DNA of 64,000 nt from UBA2334 sp964396895 (GTDB lineage: Bacteria > Pseudomonadota > Gammaproteobacteria > Burkholderiales > Burkholderiaceae_C), in the NCBI GenBank assembly GCA_964396895.1, contig CAYNGJ010000016.1, positions 26,325 to 90,324 on the forward strand, written 5' to 3'. Within the stretch, counting starts at the first letter, position 1, and each line of letters opens with the position of its first letter. Below are positions 32,177 to 41,552 of this stretch, piece after piece. The position numbers were made by a program, and so were the translations under genes. The notes under the pieces were generated by a model, which made no database searches, was not told the origin of the DNA, and saw nothing but the letters and a program-made list of their open reading frames with translations.

Positions 32177-32497
32177 TTATTTGATGCTGCCCTTGGGCAA
32201 CACTTGCACCACGGCGGAGCGTTGGAACTGAACTTCCACGCCAGCAGCCACTTCCAGGCCAATGTGGGTTTCACCCATCTTGGTGATCTTGCCCAGCATG
32301 CCGCCGGCCACCACCACCTCGTCACCTTTGGCCAGGGCCTCGACCATGGCTTTGTGTTCCTTGGCCTTTTTCATTTGGGGGCGAATCATGACGAAATACA
32401 GCACCACAAACATCAGCACCAGCGGCAGCATGCTCATGAGGGTGCTTTGGGTGTCGGCGGCGCCAGCGGTCTGGGCGAATGCGGAAGAAATGAACAC
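32177..32497 (-). CDS. yajC: Preprotein translocase subunit YajC
   Basis: YajC associates with SecDF. The 106-residue product starts with GTG at 32497, six bases after a strong GGAG; an upstream ATG would add 39 residues unlike the family. One transmembrane helix (MLPLVLMFVVLYFVMIRPQM) is followed by a cytoplasmic domain with KEHKAMVEALAKGDEVVVAG and GGMLGKI, the conserved YajC signature. The region upstream, between here and the oxidoreductase gene, contains a copy of the dispersed element and probably the operon promoter. Confidence 0.94.
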   Translation of the reverse strand: MFISSAFAQTAGAADTQSTLMSMLPLVLMFVVLYFVMIRPQMKKAKEHKAMVEALAKGDEVVVAGGMLGKITKMGETHIGLEVAAGVEVQFQRSAVVQVLPKGSIK

Positions 32498-32675
32498 AAA
32501 AAACTCCAGTTGTCTCTGAGACCTGTCGCCAGGCACGGATCGGTAAACCTTGGGATTGTAGTTGGGCCACTGCGGCGGCGTGCAGCGCGGGGTGCCGAGG
32601 CGCCCACCGCGCACCGCCCGGTCCGGGCGGGTGCAGGGGCAGTGGCTGGTCGCTCAGGGATATTGCGGGTGTGTG

Positions 32676-32738
32676 TTGATCGATAGCTAACTATTGAATA
32701 TCAGCAAGCGCTGGATGGCAAAAAGACGTATTTTTCAG
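32676..32738 (-). repeat. Dispersed AT-rich element, copy D, after the oxidoreductase gene
   Basis: On the minus strand TTGCCATCC precedes AGCGC (32712-32708) and GCTAT starts 25 bases later (32687-32683), followed by CGATCAACA. It begins right after the stop of the oxidoreductase gene at 32739, in that gene's sense orientation. Confidence 0.7.
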
Positions 32739-35700
32739 TCACAGGCCGGGCCATTGTTGCTGGAGGGATTGCCAGCGGGCCTGCGTCGCCTGGACGTTGC
32801 GCGCCTTTACATGGCCAAAGCCCTTGATGGATTGGGGCAAATTGGCCAGCTCCAGGGCCAGGGCGTGGTTGCTGTTATTGAGGTGGCGCAGCAGTTGGGT
32901 CACGGTGCGCTGGTAGTCGGCCAGCAGTTGGCGCTCCATGCGGCGCTCGGCGGTGCGGCCCAACACGTCCCAGGCCGTGCCGCGCAGCACCTTGAGCGGT
33001 GCCAGCAGTTTGAACAGCGTGAGTGTGGCGGGTCCGAACTTCTGCTTGACAGGTTCGCCCCTGTCGTTGGTCTTGCCCAGCAGAGGTGGGGCCAGGTGGT
33101 AATTCAGCTTGAAATCGCCCTCGAACATGTTGGCCAGCTTTTGCTGGAACGCCGGGTCCGCGTGCAGGCGCGCGACTTCGTACTCGTCCTTGTAGGCCAT
33201 GAGCTTGAACAGGTTGCGCGCCACGGCCTCGGTCAGGCTGGATTTGCCGAGCGATGCTTCTGCCGTCTGCACCTGGGCCACCAGTTGGCGGTAGCGCTCG
33301 GCGTAGGCAGCGTTTTGGTAAGCCGTCAGGAACTCGGCGCGGCGGTCAACCAGCTGTGCGACCGATTCGCGCTTGTGCAGCGTGATGGTCTGGGCCGGGG
33401 CCAGCAGGCGCTGGACCGATGCCCAGTCGTGTGCGGCCTGGCGTCCCCAGGCGAAGGCGGTTTTGTTGGCCTCGACCTGCACGCCATTGAGCTCGATGGC
33501 GCGCATCAGCGAGGCCAGCGCCAGCGGCACCCAGCCCTTTTGCCACGCGTAGCCCAGCAACATGGGGTTGATGTAAAGCGTGTCGCCCATGAAGGCGCTG
33601 GCCATGGCCTCGGCGTTGAACAGGCCCAGGTCGTCCGGTGCCAGGGACTGAGCGATGCTGGCCACACAGGCCTCGGATGGGTTTTGCCACTCGCTGTTGG
33701 TCACAAACGCGGCGGTGGGCGTGCTGCTGCTGTTGAGTGCCACGCGGGTGCGCCCGACTTGCATGCGCTGCAGGGTGTCTTTGCTGGCGGTCACCAGCGG
33801 GTCGCAACCCAGAATCACGTCGGCGGCGGCCATGCCCACGCGGGTGGTGCAGATGCTGGCCTGGTCGGGGCCGATGAGCACATGGCTCCAGGTGGCGCCG
33901 CCTTTCTGGGCCAGACCGGCCGCGTCCTGCGTGACGATGCCTTTGCCCTCCATGTGTGCCGCCATGCCCAGCAACTGGCCAATGGTGATCACGCCGGTGC
34001 CGCCCACGCCCGCCACCACCATGCCGCAGACCTGCGTCAGCGGGGTGGGCACGGGCTCTGGCAGGTCGCGAGAGGGGACGGCTGCACGGGATGATTTGGC
34101 CTTCTTCTTCAGCTGGCCACCTTCCACGGTGACAAAGCTGGGGCAAAAACCCTTCACACAGCTCACGTCCTTGTTGCAGCTGCTTTGGTTGATGGTGCGC
34201 TTGCGGCCGAATTCGGTTTCGAGCGGCTCTATGGACAGGCAGTTGCTCTGCACGCCACAGTCACCGCAGCCTTCGCACACCAGCTCGTTGATGACCACGG
34301 TGGGGGTGGGGGCGGTCAGGGTGCCGCGCTTCCTGCGGCGGCGTTTTTCGGTGGCGCAGGTCTGGTCGTAAATGATGACCGTGGTGCCTTTGATCTCCCG
34401 GAACTCGCGCTGTATGCGGTCCAGCTCGTCCCGGTGGTGGATGGCGATGCCACTGGGCAGGCCCTTCACGGTGTCGTATTTTTCGGGCTCGTCGGTGACG
34501 ATGGTGATTTTTTGAGCCCCTTCGGCGCGCATGCTGTTGGCAATCTGCACCACGCTGTGGCCTTCGGGGCGCTCGCCCACCTGCTGGCCACCGGTCATGG
34601 CCACCGCATCGTTGTACAGGATTTTGTAGGTGATGTTCACCCCGGCAGCAATGCTTTGGCGCACCGCCAGCAGGCCGCTGTGGAAGTAGGTGCCGTCGCC
34701 CAGGTTGGCAAACATGTGCTGGTCGGTGCTGAAAGGCTGCTGGCCCACCCACGGCACGCCTTCGCCGCCCATCTGGGTAAAGCCCACGGTGGCGCGGTCC
34801 ATCCAGATGGTCATGAAGTGGCAGCCAATGCCCGCCATGGCGCGCGAGCCTTCGGGCACCTTGGTGCTGGTGTTGTGCGGGCAGCCCGAGCAGAACCAGG
34901 GCTGGCGGACGGCATTGCTGGCCAGCGTGAGGGTCTGCATGGAACGCTCTTTGGCGTCGAGAAGGGCCAGGTGGGCGTCCATGCGGGTGGCCACGTCGCC
35001 ATCCACGCCCAGCCGTTTCAGGCGTTTGACCAGTGCGCGGGCGATGATGTCGGGCGACAGATCGGCGTTGGCCCTCAGCAGGGTGTGGGCGCTGGGGTTG
35101 GGGATGCTCCACTCGCCGCCCGAAAAATCGTTCGGGCCTTCGTCGAACTTGCCCAGCACGTTGGGGCGCACGTCGGCGCGCCAGTTGTACAGCTCTTCTT
35201 TCAGCTGGTATTCGATGACCTGGCGTTTCTCTTCCACCACCAGAATTTCACGCAGGCCGGTGGCGAACTCGCGGGTGGTTTGCGCTTCCAGGGGCCACAC
35301 CACGGCCACTTTGTGCAGGCGCAGGCCAATGCGGCGGCAGGTGTCGTCGTCCAGCCCCAGGTTGTGCAGGGCCTGGCGGGTGTCGTTGTAGGCTTTGCCG
35401 CTGGCGATCACGCCAAAGCGGTCGTTCGGACCTTCAATGACGTTGTGGTTGAGCCGGTTGGCGCGGATGTAGGCCAATGCCGCGTACCACTTGTGGTCGT
35501 ACAGCCGCGCTTCCTGGTCCAGCGCGTGGTCGGGCCAGCGGATGTGCAGGCCGCCCGGGGGCAGGGGAAAGTCGGGCAGGACGATGTTGACCCGCTCGGG
35601 GTCGATGAGGGCGGTGGCGCTGGACTCGACAATTTCCTGAATGGTCTTCATGCCCGCCCACACGCCGGAGAAGCGGCTCATGGCCAGGGCGTGCAGGCCC

Positions 35701-36293
35701 AGGTCCAGGATTTCCTGCACGTTGGCCGGGAAAAACACCGGCAGGCCGCAGGCCTTGAAGATGTGGTCGCTCTGGTGTGCGGCGGTCGAGCTTTTGCTGA
35801 TGTGGTCGTCACCGGCCACCGCGATCACGCCACCCCACGGCGTGGTACCGGCCATGTTGGCGTGTTTGAACACGTCGCTGCAACGGTCCACGCCTGGGCC
35901 TTTGCCGTACCAAATGCCAAACACGCCGTCGAACTTGTTGGTGCCGGGCGGCGCAAAGCCCAGCTGCTGCGTGCCCCACAGGGCCGTGGCCGCCAGCTCT
36001 TCATTGACACCGGGCTGGAACACGATGTTCTGGCCCTTGAGGTACTTGGCGGCCTTTTGCAGCGCCTGGTCGTAGCCGCCCAGTGGCGAGCCCCGGTAGC
36101 CGCTGATGAAACCGGCGGTGTTTTTGCCCTGCAGCGCGTCGCGCTGGCGCTGCAGCATGGGCAGCTTGACCAGGGCCTGCACCCCACTCATGAAGGCCCG
36201 CCCGTGTTCCAGGCTGTACTTGTCGTCCAGTGTGACGGTTTCCAGCGCCCGGCGGATGTGTTCGGGCAGTTCGCGTGCAAAGGGGGCGTTCAT
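32739..36293 (-). CDS. Indolepyruvate ferredoxin oxidoreductase, fused IorA-IorB type
   Basis: The 1184-residue enzyme oxidatively decarboxylates aryl or branched 2-oxo acids to acyl-CoA with ferredoxin as acceptor. The N-terminal part has the pyruvate-oxidoreductase alpha-like and TPP-binding regions (GYRGSPLGGYD, FCSGCPHNTSTKVPEGS, GIGCHFMTIWMDR). A ferredoxin-like cysteine cluster lies near residues 675-714 (CEGCGDCGVQSNC, then SSCNKDVSCVKGFC). The gamma domain (GVGGTGVITIGQLLGMAAH) begins near 764, and a C-terminal domain of unknown function completes the protein. ATG 36293 has AGGAG at good spacing. A divergent Lrp-type gene suggests amino-acid-responsive control. Confidence 0.92.
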   Translation of the reverse strand: MNAPFARELPEHIRRALETVTLDDKYSLEHGRAFMSGVQALVKLPMLQRQRDALQGKNTAGFISGYRGSPLGGYDQALQKAAKYLKGQNIVFQPGVNEELAATALWGTQQLGFAPPGTNKFDGVFGIWYGKGPGVDRCSDVFKHANMAGTTPWGGVIAVAGDDHISKSSTAAHQSDHIFKACGLPVFFPANVQEILDLGLHALAMSRFSGVWAGMKTIQEIVESSATALIDPERVNIVLPDFPLPPGGLHIRWPDHALDQEARLYDHKWYAALAYIRANRLNHNVIEGPNDRFGVIASGKAYNDTRQALHNLGLDDDTCRRIGLRLHKVAVVWPLEAQTTREFATGLREILVVEEKRQVIEYQLKEELYNWRADVRPNVLGKFDEGPNDFSGGEWSIPNPSAHTLLRANADLSPDIIARALVKRLKRLGVDGDVATRMDAHLALLDAKERSMQTLTLASNAVRQPWFCSGCPHNTSTKVPEGSRAMAGIGCHFMTIWMDRATVGFTQMGGEGVPWVGQQPFSTDQHMFANLGDGTYFHSGLLAVRQSIAAGVNITYKILYNDAVAMTGGQQVGERPEGHSVVQIANSMRAEGAQKITIVTDEPEKYDTVKGLPSGIAIHHRDELDRIQREFREIKGTTVIIYDQTCATEKRRRRKRGTLTAPTPTVVINELVCEGCGDCGVQSNCLSIEPLETEFGRKRTINQSSCNKDVSCVKGFCPSFVTVEGGQLKKKAKSSRAAVPSRDLPEPVPTPLTQVCGMVVAGVGGTGVITIGQLLGMAAHMEGKGIVTQDAAGLAQKGGATWSHVLIGPDQASICTTRVGMAAADVILGCDPLVTASKDTLQRMQVGRTRVALNSSSTPTAAFVTNSEWQNPSEACVASIAQSLAPDDLGLFNAEAMASAFMGDTLYINPMLLGYAWQKGWVPLALASLMRAIELNGVQVEANKTAFAWGRQAAHDWASVQRLLAPAQTITLHKRESVAQLVDRRAEFLTAYQNAAYAERYRQLVAQVQTAEASLGKSSLTEAVARNLFKLMAYKDEYEVARLHADPAFQQKLANMFEGDFKLNYHLAPPLLGKTNDRGEPVKQKFGPATLTLFKLLAPLKVLRGTAWDVLGRTAERRMERQLLADYQRTVTQLLRHLNNSNHALALELANLPQSIKGFGHVKARNVQATQARWQSLQQQWPGL

Positions 36294-36479
36294 GTGTGTC
36301 TCCTGTGGTGTTGGCTCGCCGGGGGTGCGGCGGTGTCCGGCCAAGCCCGGTCGCCCCCGGGGTAGCGGGTGTGACCCAGGCCGTGCGCAAGGGGGTGTGC
36401 GGGGTGTGGCACAGGAAGGAAAGTGTAGGGGCACACCGGCGACAGGTGTTTGCTTTTGAAGGCTTCGAACGGCCGCAAA

Positions 36480-36496
36480 AAGAAAGGATCTTTCTT
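36480..36496. promoter_or_regulatory. Inverted repeat at the Lrp-type gene start
   Basis: AAGAAAG, three bases GAT, and CTTTCTT form a perfect 7-bp-arm palindrome ending 3 bases before the regulator ATG and overlapping its AAAGGA ribosome site. Position and AT-rich symmetry suit autoregulation by an AsnC/Lrp protein; binding is not shown. Confidence 0.4.
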
Positions 36497-36499
36497 AAA

Positions 36500-37027
36500 A
36501 TGGCCACCATGGAAATGCTTGATAAATTTGACCTCGCCATTCTGCAAGAGCTGCAGCGCGATGGCCGCCTCACCAATGCCGAGCTGGCCAGTCGCGTGGG
36601 CCTGTCGGCCGCCCCGTGCTGGCGCCGCGTGCGTGCGCTGGAAGAGGGCGGCTTCATTCTGGGTTACCGGGCCGAACTGGATCGCCGCAAGGTGGGGTTG
36701 GGGGTGCTGGCGTTTGTGCGTGTGGACGCCGAGCGCAACACCGGGGACGCCACCCGGGTGCTGGAGGACGCCATCAGCAAACTGCCTGAGGTCATTTCCT
36801 GCCACTACATCAGTGGCAGCGGCACGTTCGAGCTGCAGGTGGTGTCGCCCGACTTGGACAGCTTCTCGCGTTTTGCGCTGAACAGCCTGCTCAACCTGCC
36901 CAACGTCAAAGACGTGCACACCAGTTTTTCGTTGGGCGAAGTCAAGGCCGCCGCGCCCCTGCCCCTGGGCCATCTGCGTGATACCAGCGCCGACCACCCG
37001 GCGGGCGCCCGGCCGGGCCGCCGTTGA
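36500..37027 (+). CDS. Lrp/AsnC-family transcriptional regulator
   Basis: The 175-residue product has an N-terminal helix-turn-helix (LDKFDLAILQELQRDGRLTN, AELASRVGLSAAPCWRRVRALE). A RAM ligand-binding domain follows (LGVLAFVRVD, VISCHYISGSGTFELQVVSPDL, NLPNVKDVHTSFSLGEVK). A Gly/Arg-rich tail ends it. ATG 36500 is taken; ATG 36509 is also possible. It is divergent from the indolepyruvate oxidoreductase gene, so it probably controls that aromatic or branched-chain amino acid catabolic enzyme, as BkdR-type Lrp proteins do. The ligand cannot be predicted. Confidence 0.92.
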   Translation: MATMEMLDKFDLAILQELQRDGRLTNAELASRVGLSAAPCWRRVRALEEGGFILGYRAELDRRKVGLGVLAFVRVDAERNTGDATRVLEDAISKLPEVISCHYISGSGTFELQVVSPDLDSFSRFALNSLLNLPNVKDVHTSFSLGEVKAAAPLPLGHLRDTSADHPAGARPGRR

Positions 37028-37138
37028 ACCCGAGCGGGTGTGCATGGGCGCCAGTTTCAAGCCAGCGACGGGCGTTACAGTGCGTCCCGAGACCCACATG
37101 ACCCCCGGTCCGACCGTTTTTCTCTGGAAGCATTGCGC

Positions 37139-40078
37139 ATGACCCCGTGGCTTCGAATGGCCTTGATGACCCTGGTGGCAGCGGCCTATGCGTTGACTGG
37201 CTGGTTGTCCCTGCACATCAGCGTGTCGCCCCAATATGTGTCGTTGATGTTCATCCCCGCCGGGGTTGCCCTGGGCGCGTTGCTGGTGTGGGGTCTTTGG
37301 GCCTTGCCCGGGGTGGCGGTGGGCTCGCTGGTGGTGCAGTGGTTGGCCAGTGACCAAGCGGGGCTGAGCAGCTGGCAGTGGACTTGGCTGGTCTCACCCT
37401 TGGGCGCGGCTTTTCAGGCCTGGCTCACGGCGCAGGCGGTGCACCGCTGGGTGGGCTACCCCAGTGAAATGGACACGCCACGGCGCACCCTGTTGTTTTT
37501 GCTGGCGCTGGTGCCGGTGGGGCACATGGTGAATGCGTCGGTTTCCGTGCCCCTGTTGGTGGCTGGGGGCGTCATTCCGTCCACCGACGCCTGGTTCAGC
37601 TGGTGGTCGTGGTGGCAGGGGGATGCGATGGGCGCGGTGCTGTTCACGCCGCTGGTGCTGGTGGCCTTTGGCCAGCCAGCCGCCGCCTGGCGTCCGCGCT
37701 GGAAGACCGTCGCTGCGCCCATGGTGTTGGCCCTGGGTGTGGTGGGGGTGGCCTTCCAGCAGTTGAACACGGCGCAGGCAGAGGTGCAGGCACAGCGGTT
37801 TTTCCAGGAGGCCACGGCCCTCACCGAGCGTCTGCAGCGCCGCCTGACCGTGCAGACGGACTCTGTGCTGGCGGTTGCTCGCCTGATGGAGGTCGCTGGC
37901 GAGCGCAACGCGGTGGTGTTTCGCCGCGCCACCGCCGAATGGTTGCGCCGGTACCCCGCCACCCAAAATTTCGCGTGGTACCCCCTGTTGACCCATGGTG
38001 AGCGTGCGGCTTTTGAGCGCGAGGCCAGTGCTGAGCTCCAGCGCCCGTTCGCCGTGCGCACGCGCAATGCCCTGGGGGAACTGTTTGTCTCTGGTGCTGA
38101 GCCGGTCTACTTGCCCATTCGGTGGGTGGAACCACTGTCGGGCAACGCGGCTGCGCTGGGGCTTGATGTGCTGAACTCGCCCCAAACCGGACCGGCGGTC
38201 AAGGCCGCGATCCGCACCGGTTTGCCGCAGGTGACCCCGGGCTTTCGCCTGGTCCAGGAAACGGGGAATCAGCGGGGCGTGGTGATGTACCAGATGGTCT
38301 ACCGCCCCGGCACCCCCGAGGACCAGCGCCGGGGTGAGCACGGGTTGGTGGGTGCCGTGGCCGGGGCATTTCGCATGGATGACATCGTGCGCACGGTGCG
38401 GGGGGACGACAACAACGCGCAGTACCTGGACCCCGGCTATTTCAGCGTGTGCCTGATCGACCCGGCGGCTCCCAGTGACAACCAGCGCCTGAGCGGCCCC
38501 GTGGGCTGCGGAGGGGACACCGCCACCAGGGTGCGTTATTTCAGTTCATTGCCGGTGCAGTTTGGCGAACGGACTTGGCTGCTCCAGGTGGCCTCGGGGC
38601 CCGTGTTCGAGCGCAGCGACAACGGCTGGGTGACCTGGGGGACCCTGACGGTCAGCCTGCTGGCCGTGGCCATGCTGGGCACCTTTTTGCTGGTGCTGAC
38701 CGGGCAAGCTCGCCGCACCGAGCAGCTGGTGGTGGAGCGCACACTGGAGCTGGCCCAGAGCAATGCGGGCTTGCACGAGCTGGCCATGTTTGACGCCCTC
38801 ACCGGCTTGGCCAACCGCACCCACTGGACCAACCAGGCCCGACGCACATTGGAAGGCGCACGCCGCCACGGTGACCGGCTGGCGGTGGTGTTTGTGGACC
38901 TGGACCACTTCAAGGATGTGAACGACAGCCTGGGCCACAGCGTGGGGGACTTGCTGCTCAAGGCGGTGGCGCAACGCTTGCAGTCGTGCCTGCGGTCACA
39001 GGATGTGATGGCGCGCCAGGGAGGCGACGAATTTGTGGTGCTGTTGGCCCGGTTGTCCAGCCGCGATGCCGCCGCCGCCGTGGCACTGAAAATGGTGGCC
39101 ACCTTGGGCGCGCCGTTCGAGCTGCAAGGGCACGAGGTGCGGGTGTCGGCCAGTCTGGGTCTGGCGTGGTTTGACGGCGGGGATGACGACATGGACACCC
39201 TGCTGCGCCATGCCGACATGGCCATGTACCAGGCCAAGGCGACCGGGCGCAATGGCTGGTGCTTTTATGAGCCGGACTTGGAGCAGTCCGTGTCCCAGCG
39301 GCTGCTGGTGGAAACCGGGCTGCGCCGGGCCATTGCGCAGCACGAGCTGGTGCTGCACTACCAACCGCAGATTGACTGCCAGACCGGTGTCGTGGTGGCC
39401 GTGGAGGCCTTGGTGCGCTGGCAGCACCCCGAGCTGGGTTTGCTGCTGCCTGGCCGGTTTGTTCCGCAGGCCGAAAGCAATGGCCAGATCGACGAACTGG
39501 GGGCCTGGGTCATGCGCACCGCTTGTCACCAGCTTCGGGCGTGGCAGGCGGTGGGCATTGCTGGCCTGACCATGGCCGTGAATGTGTCGGCGGTGGAGTT
39601 TGCGCGCCCCACGTTCATTCCCCGCTTGCGTCAGGTGTTGCAGGACACCGGCATAGACCCTGCCGGGTTGGAGCTGGAAATCACCGAGACGGCGCTGATG
39701 CAGGCCTTGCCCGAGTTGGTGGAGCGCCTGGGGGACATCGCCCGCATGGGGGTGAGCTTGGCGCTGGATGACTTCGGCACGGGTTACTCCAGCCTGGGGT
39801 ACCTCAAGCGCCTGCCGCTGCACCGCTTGAAGATTGACCGCTCGTTTGTGCGCGACCTGCCCGGCGACAAGGAGGACGAGGCCATTGTGCTGGCCACGCT
39901 GTCCATGGCCCATGCCCTGGGCTTGGTCGTGGTGGCAGAGGGTGTGGAGCTGGGGGTGCAGCGCAGCTTCTTGGCCGAGCACGGTTGTGACCATGTGCAG
40001 GGCTGGCTGGTGGCCCGTCCCATGCCCACGGCGGAATTTGAAAACTGGTGGCGTGCCCACCACCCCTCGCCGGCCTGA
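37139..40078 (+). CDS. MASE1-CHASE-GGDEF-EAL cyclic-di-GMP protein
   Basis: The 979-residue protein starts at ATG 37139 behind GGAAG. Residues 1 to about 235 form a MASE1-like membrane sensor with about eight helices. A CHASE-like extracytoplasmic domain follows (about 245-490), then a membrane helix near 515-540. The GGDEF domain keeps the intact motif RQGGDEFVVLL (near residue 629). The EAL domain has VAVEALVRWQHP (near 756), NVSAVEFARP and DDFGTGYSSLGYLKRLP, so both catalytic motifs are complete. The protein could make or degrade c-di-GMP; which activity dominates cannot be told from sequence. It follows the Lrp-type gene by about 110 bases. Confidence 0.92.
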   Translation: MTPWLRMALMTLVAAAYALTGWLSLHISVSPQYVSLMFIPAGVALGALLVWGLWALPGVAVGSLVVQWLASDQAGLSSWQWTWLVSPLGAAFQAWLTAQAVHRWVGYPSEMDTPRRTLLFLLALVPVGHMVNASVSVPLLVAGGVIPSTDAWFSWWSWWQGDAMGAVLFTPLVLVAFGQPAAAWRPRWKTVAAPMVLALGVVGVAFQQLNTAQAEVQAQRFFQEATALTERLQRRLTVQTDSVLAVARLMEVAGERNAVVFRRATAEWLRRYPATQNFAWYPLLTHGERAAFEREASAELQRPFAVRTRNALGELFVSGAEPVYLPIRWVEPLSGNAAALGLDVLNSPQTGPAVKAAIRTGLPQVTPGFRLVQETGNQRGVVMYQMVYRPGTPEDQRRGEHGLVGAVAGAFRMDDIVRTVRGDDNNAQYLDPGYFSVCLIDPAAPSDNQRLSGPVGCGGDTATRVRYFSSLPVQFGERTWLLQVASGPVFERSDNGWVTWGTLTVSLLAVAMLGTFLLVLTGQARRTEQLVVERTLELAQSNAGLHELAMFDALTGLANRTHWTNQARRTLEGARRHGDRLAVVFVDLDHFKDVNDSLGHSVGDLLLKAVAQRLQSCLRSQDVMARQGGDEFVVLLARLSSRDAAAAVALKMVATLGAPFELQGHEVRVSASLGLAWFDGGDDDMDTLLRHADMAMYQAKATGRNGWCFYEPDLEQSVSQRLLVETGLRRAIAQHELVLHYQPQIDCQTGVVVAVEALVRWQHPELGLLLPGRFVPQAESNGQIDELGAWVMRTACHQLRAWQAVGIAGLTMAVNVSAVEFARPTFIPRLRQVLQDTGIDPAGLELEITETALMQALPELVERLGDIARMGVSLALDDFGTGYSSLGYLKRLPLHRLKIDRSFVRDLPGDKEDEAIVLATLSMAHALGLVVVAEGVELGVQRSFLAEHGCDHVQGWLVARPMPTAEFENWWRAHHPSPA

Positions 40079-40095
40079 GCGGTGGGTGAACCACG

Positions 40096-40121
40096 CCCCC
40101 TGCGCCACCCGTGACAGGGGG
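40096..40121. terminator. Hairpin between convergent GGDEF-EAL and mltA genes
   Basis: CCCCCTG (40096-40102) pairs exactly with CAGGGGG (40115-40121) around a 12-base loop. There is no U tract on either strand. It fills most of the 45-base gap between the two stop codons. Confidence 0.5.
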
Positions 40122-40123
40122 GC

Positions 40124-41401
40124 TCAGGGGTTGGCGGTGCGGGGCCACAGGGCCCACAGCTGCAAGGGCTGCTTCAGGCCGCCTGCCAGTGTGCCCGCCG
40201 CTGCTCCCCAGCCGGTGAAGTAGTCTGCGCGCACCGCGCCCACGATGGCCGCACCAGTGTCCTGCGCCAGTACCAGTCGGGCCAATTGCGCAGTGGGGCC
40301 CCGGCTGGCCAGCCAGACGGGCGTGCCGTAGGGAATGCTCTGGGGGTCAACGGCGATGGAGCGCTCGGGCGTCAGCGGCACACCCTGGGCGCCACGGGGA
40401 CCGAACTGGGCATCCAGTGCCGACAGCGCCTCTTCCCGGAAAAACACGGTGCGGGGGTTGCTCCAAAGCATGTCGTTCACCCGCTGGGGGTTGCTGGCCG
40501 CCCACGCTTTGATGGCGGGCCACGACGGGTCGGTGATGGCCCGCCGGTCCAACAGCCAGCGGCCCACACTTTTGTAGCCGTGGCCGTTGTGCGCGGCATA
40601 CGCCAGGCGCACCGTGCGTTCGCTGCCATCGGGTTCGGTGATCTGCAGCCGACCAGAGCCCTGGATTTGCAGGATGAGGGCGTCAATCGGGTCGGCCAGC
40701 CAGGCAATCTCCCGCCCTTGCAGCTCGGCCAGCGCCTGGGGCAGGGTGTCCATGTCTTGGCGGCTGTACCAGGGCTGGCGCTGGGCCAGTCGGGCTGGTG
40801 GTGCGTACAGCGGAACGGTGTGGGTGTTGGTGCGCACGCGGCTGGCGCTGAGCATGGGTTCGAAGTACCCGGTCAGCAGCCCGTCACTGGTCGAGCCGTC
40901 AGCGGGCACCAGCCGGTAGGGTTGCAGGTTGTCCAGCATCCAGCGCAGCTGCTCCTCGCCGCTGGCCAGCGAGAGTGGGCGCAGCTGGCGGCAGGTGGTG
41001 GCCCAGATGGGGCCGGGTCGCTCGCAGCTGCGCACCCAGGCGTTCCAGGCCTCATTCAACGGGTCTTGCTGCAGGCCGGGCAGTTCCGTCCAGCGAACGG
41101 GAACCCACTGACTGCGGGCCCGCTGGATGGTGGGGGGAAGTGGCCGGGCGTTGGCCTGGGTCAGGGCTTCTGCCAAGGCTTCACTTGGCGCGGTGGCCAC
41201 GGGCGGCGTGGCCGGGGCCGTCACCGGCGGGGGTGGGCGGGGGGTGGGCGCTGCCTCTGGCTCGGCGGGCGGGGTGGACATGCAGCCGCTCAGCGCCAAG
41301 GCGCAGGCCAGGGGCAACAGTGGCCAGGCCAGGGTTTTTACAATCGGGCGTGACGCGGACCAGGTGGCCGCCGAGCTGGAACAAAGGATAGAGGCCCCCA
41401 T
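40124..41401 (-). CDS. mltA: Membrane-bound lytic murein transglycosylase A
   Basis: MltA cleaves glycan strands of peptidoglycan to 1,6-anhydro ends from the outer membrane. A lipoprotein signal (LLPLACALALSGC) puts the lipidated Cys near residue 40 of this frame. A Pro-rich linker follows, then the MltA barrel (LTGYFEPMLSASR, GSGRLQITEPDGS) and the C-terminal 3D domain with the catalytic Asp region (AVDPQSIPYGTPVWL, LAQDTGAAIVGAVRADYF). The start is uncertain: ATG 41401 forms CATG with the start of the divergent 41400 gene and lacks a good ribosome site; no closer ATG/GTG/TTG precedes the signal. Confidence 0.9.
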   Translation of the reverse strand: MGASILCSSSAATWSASRPIVKTLAWPLLPLACALALSGCMSTPPAEPEAAPTPRPPPPVTAPATPPVATAPSEALAEALTQANARPLPPTIQRARSQWVPVRWTELPGLQQDPLNEAWNAWVRSCERPGPIWATTCRQLRPLSLASGEEQLRWMLDNLQPYRLVPADGSTSDGLLTGYFEPMLSASRVRTNTHTVPLYAPPARLAQRQPWYSRQDMDTLPQALAELQGREIAWLADPIDALILQIQGSGRLQITEPDGSERTVRLAYAAHNGHGYKSVGRWLLDRRAITDPSWPAIKAWAASNPQRVNDMLWSNPRTVFFREEALSALDAQFGPRGAQGVPLTPERSIAVDPQSIPYGTPVWLASRGPTAQLARLVLAQDTGAAIVGAVRADYFTGWGAAAGTLAGGLKQPLQLWALWPRTANP

Positions 41402-41552
41402 GACTTTGCTGTTGTTGGAAGCGCTGGGTGCGCTGGTGATCTTGCTGCTGATTGTCTGGTGGACCATGTTCTCGGGTCGCCCCAAAGGTGAACTGCCCAC
41501 CGAGGATCGGTCCGAAGCGGAAGACGGTTCTTCAGAGGAAATAAACAAATAA
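41400..41552 (+). CDS. Small single-span membrane protein, 50 residues
   Basis: The ATG at 41400 follows AAAGGATAGAGG, a good ribosome site. A hydrophobic helix (LLLLEALGALVILLLIVWWT) is followed by an acidic, Ser/Glu-rich cytoplasmic tail. No family is recognised. The start codon overlaps that proposed for the divergent mltA. The last four residues and the TAA are encoded by the edge of repeat copy B, so the tail may have been altered by its insertion. A role near MltA or the cell wall would be a guess. Confidence 0.6.
   Translation: MTLLLLEALGALVILLLIVWWTMFSGRPKGELPTEDRSEAEDGSSEEINK

Noticed and set aside
34185..36365. Very long open frames antisense to real genes (for example opposite the oxidoreductase, glnE at 50189-52822, and the PhoQ-like kinase/HD-GYP region at 15150-17291)
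   Set aside because: GC-rich coding DNA commonly leaves the opposite strand open. The sense strands encode clear conserved domains, and the antisense translations are His/Arg/Gly-rich without recognisable motifs.
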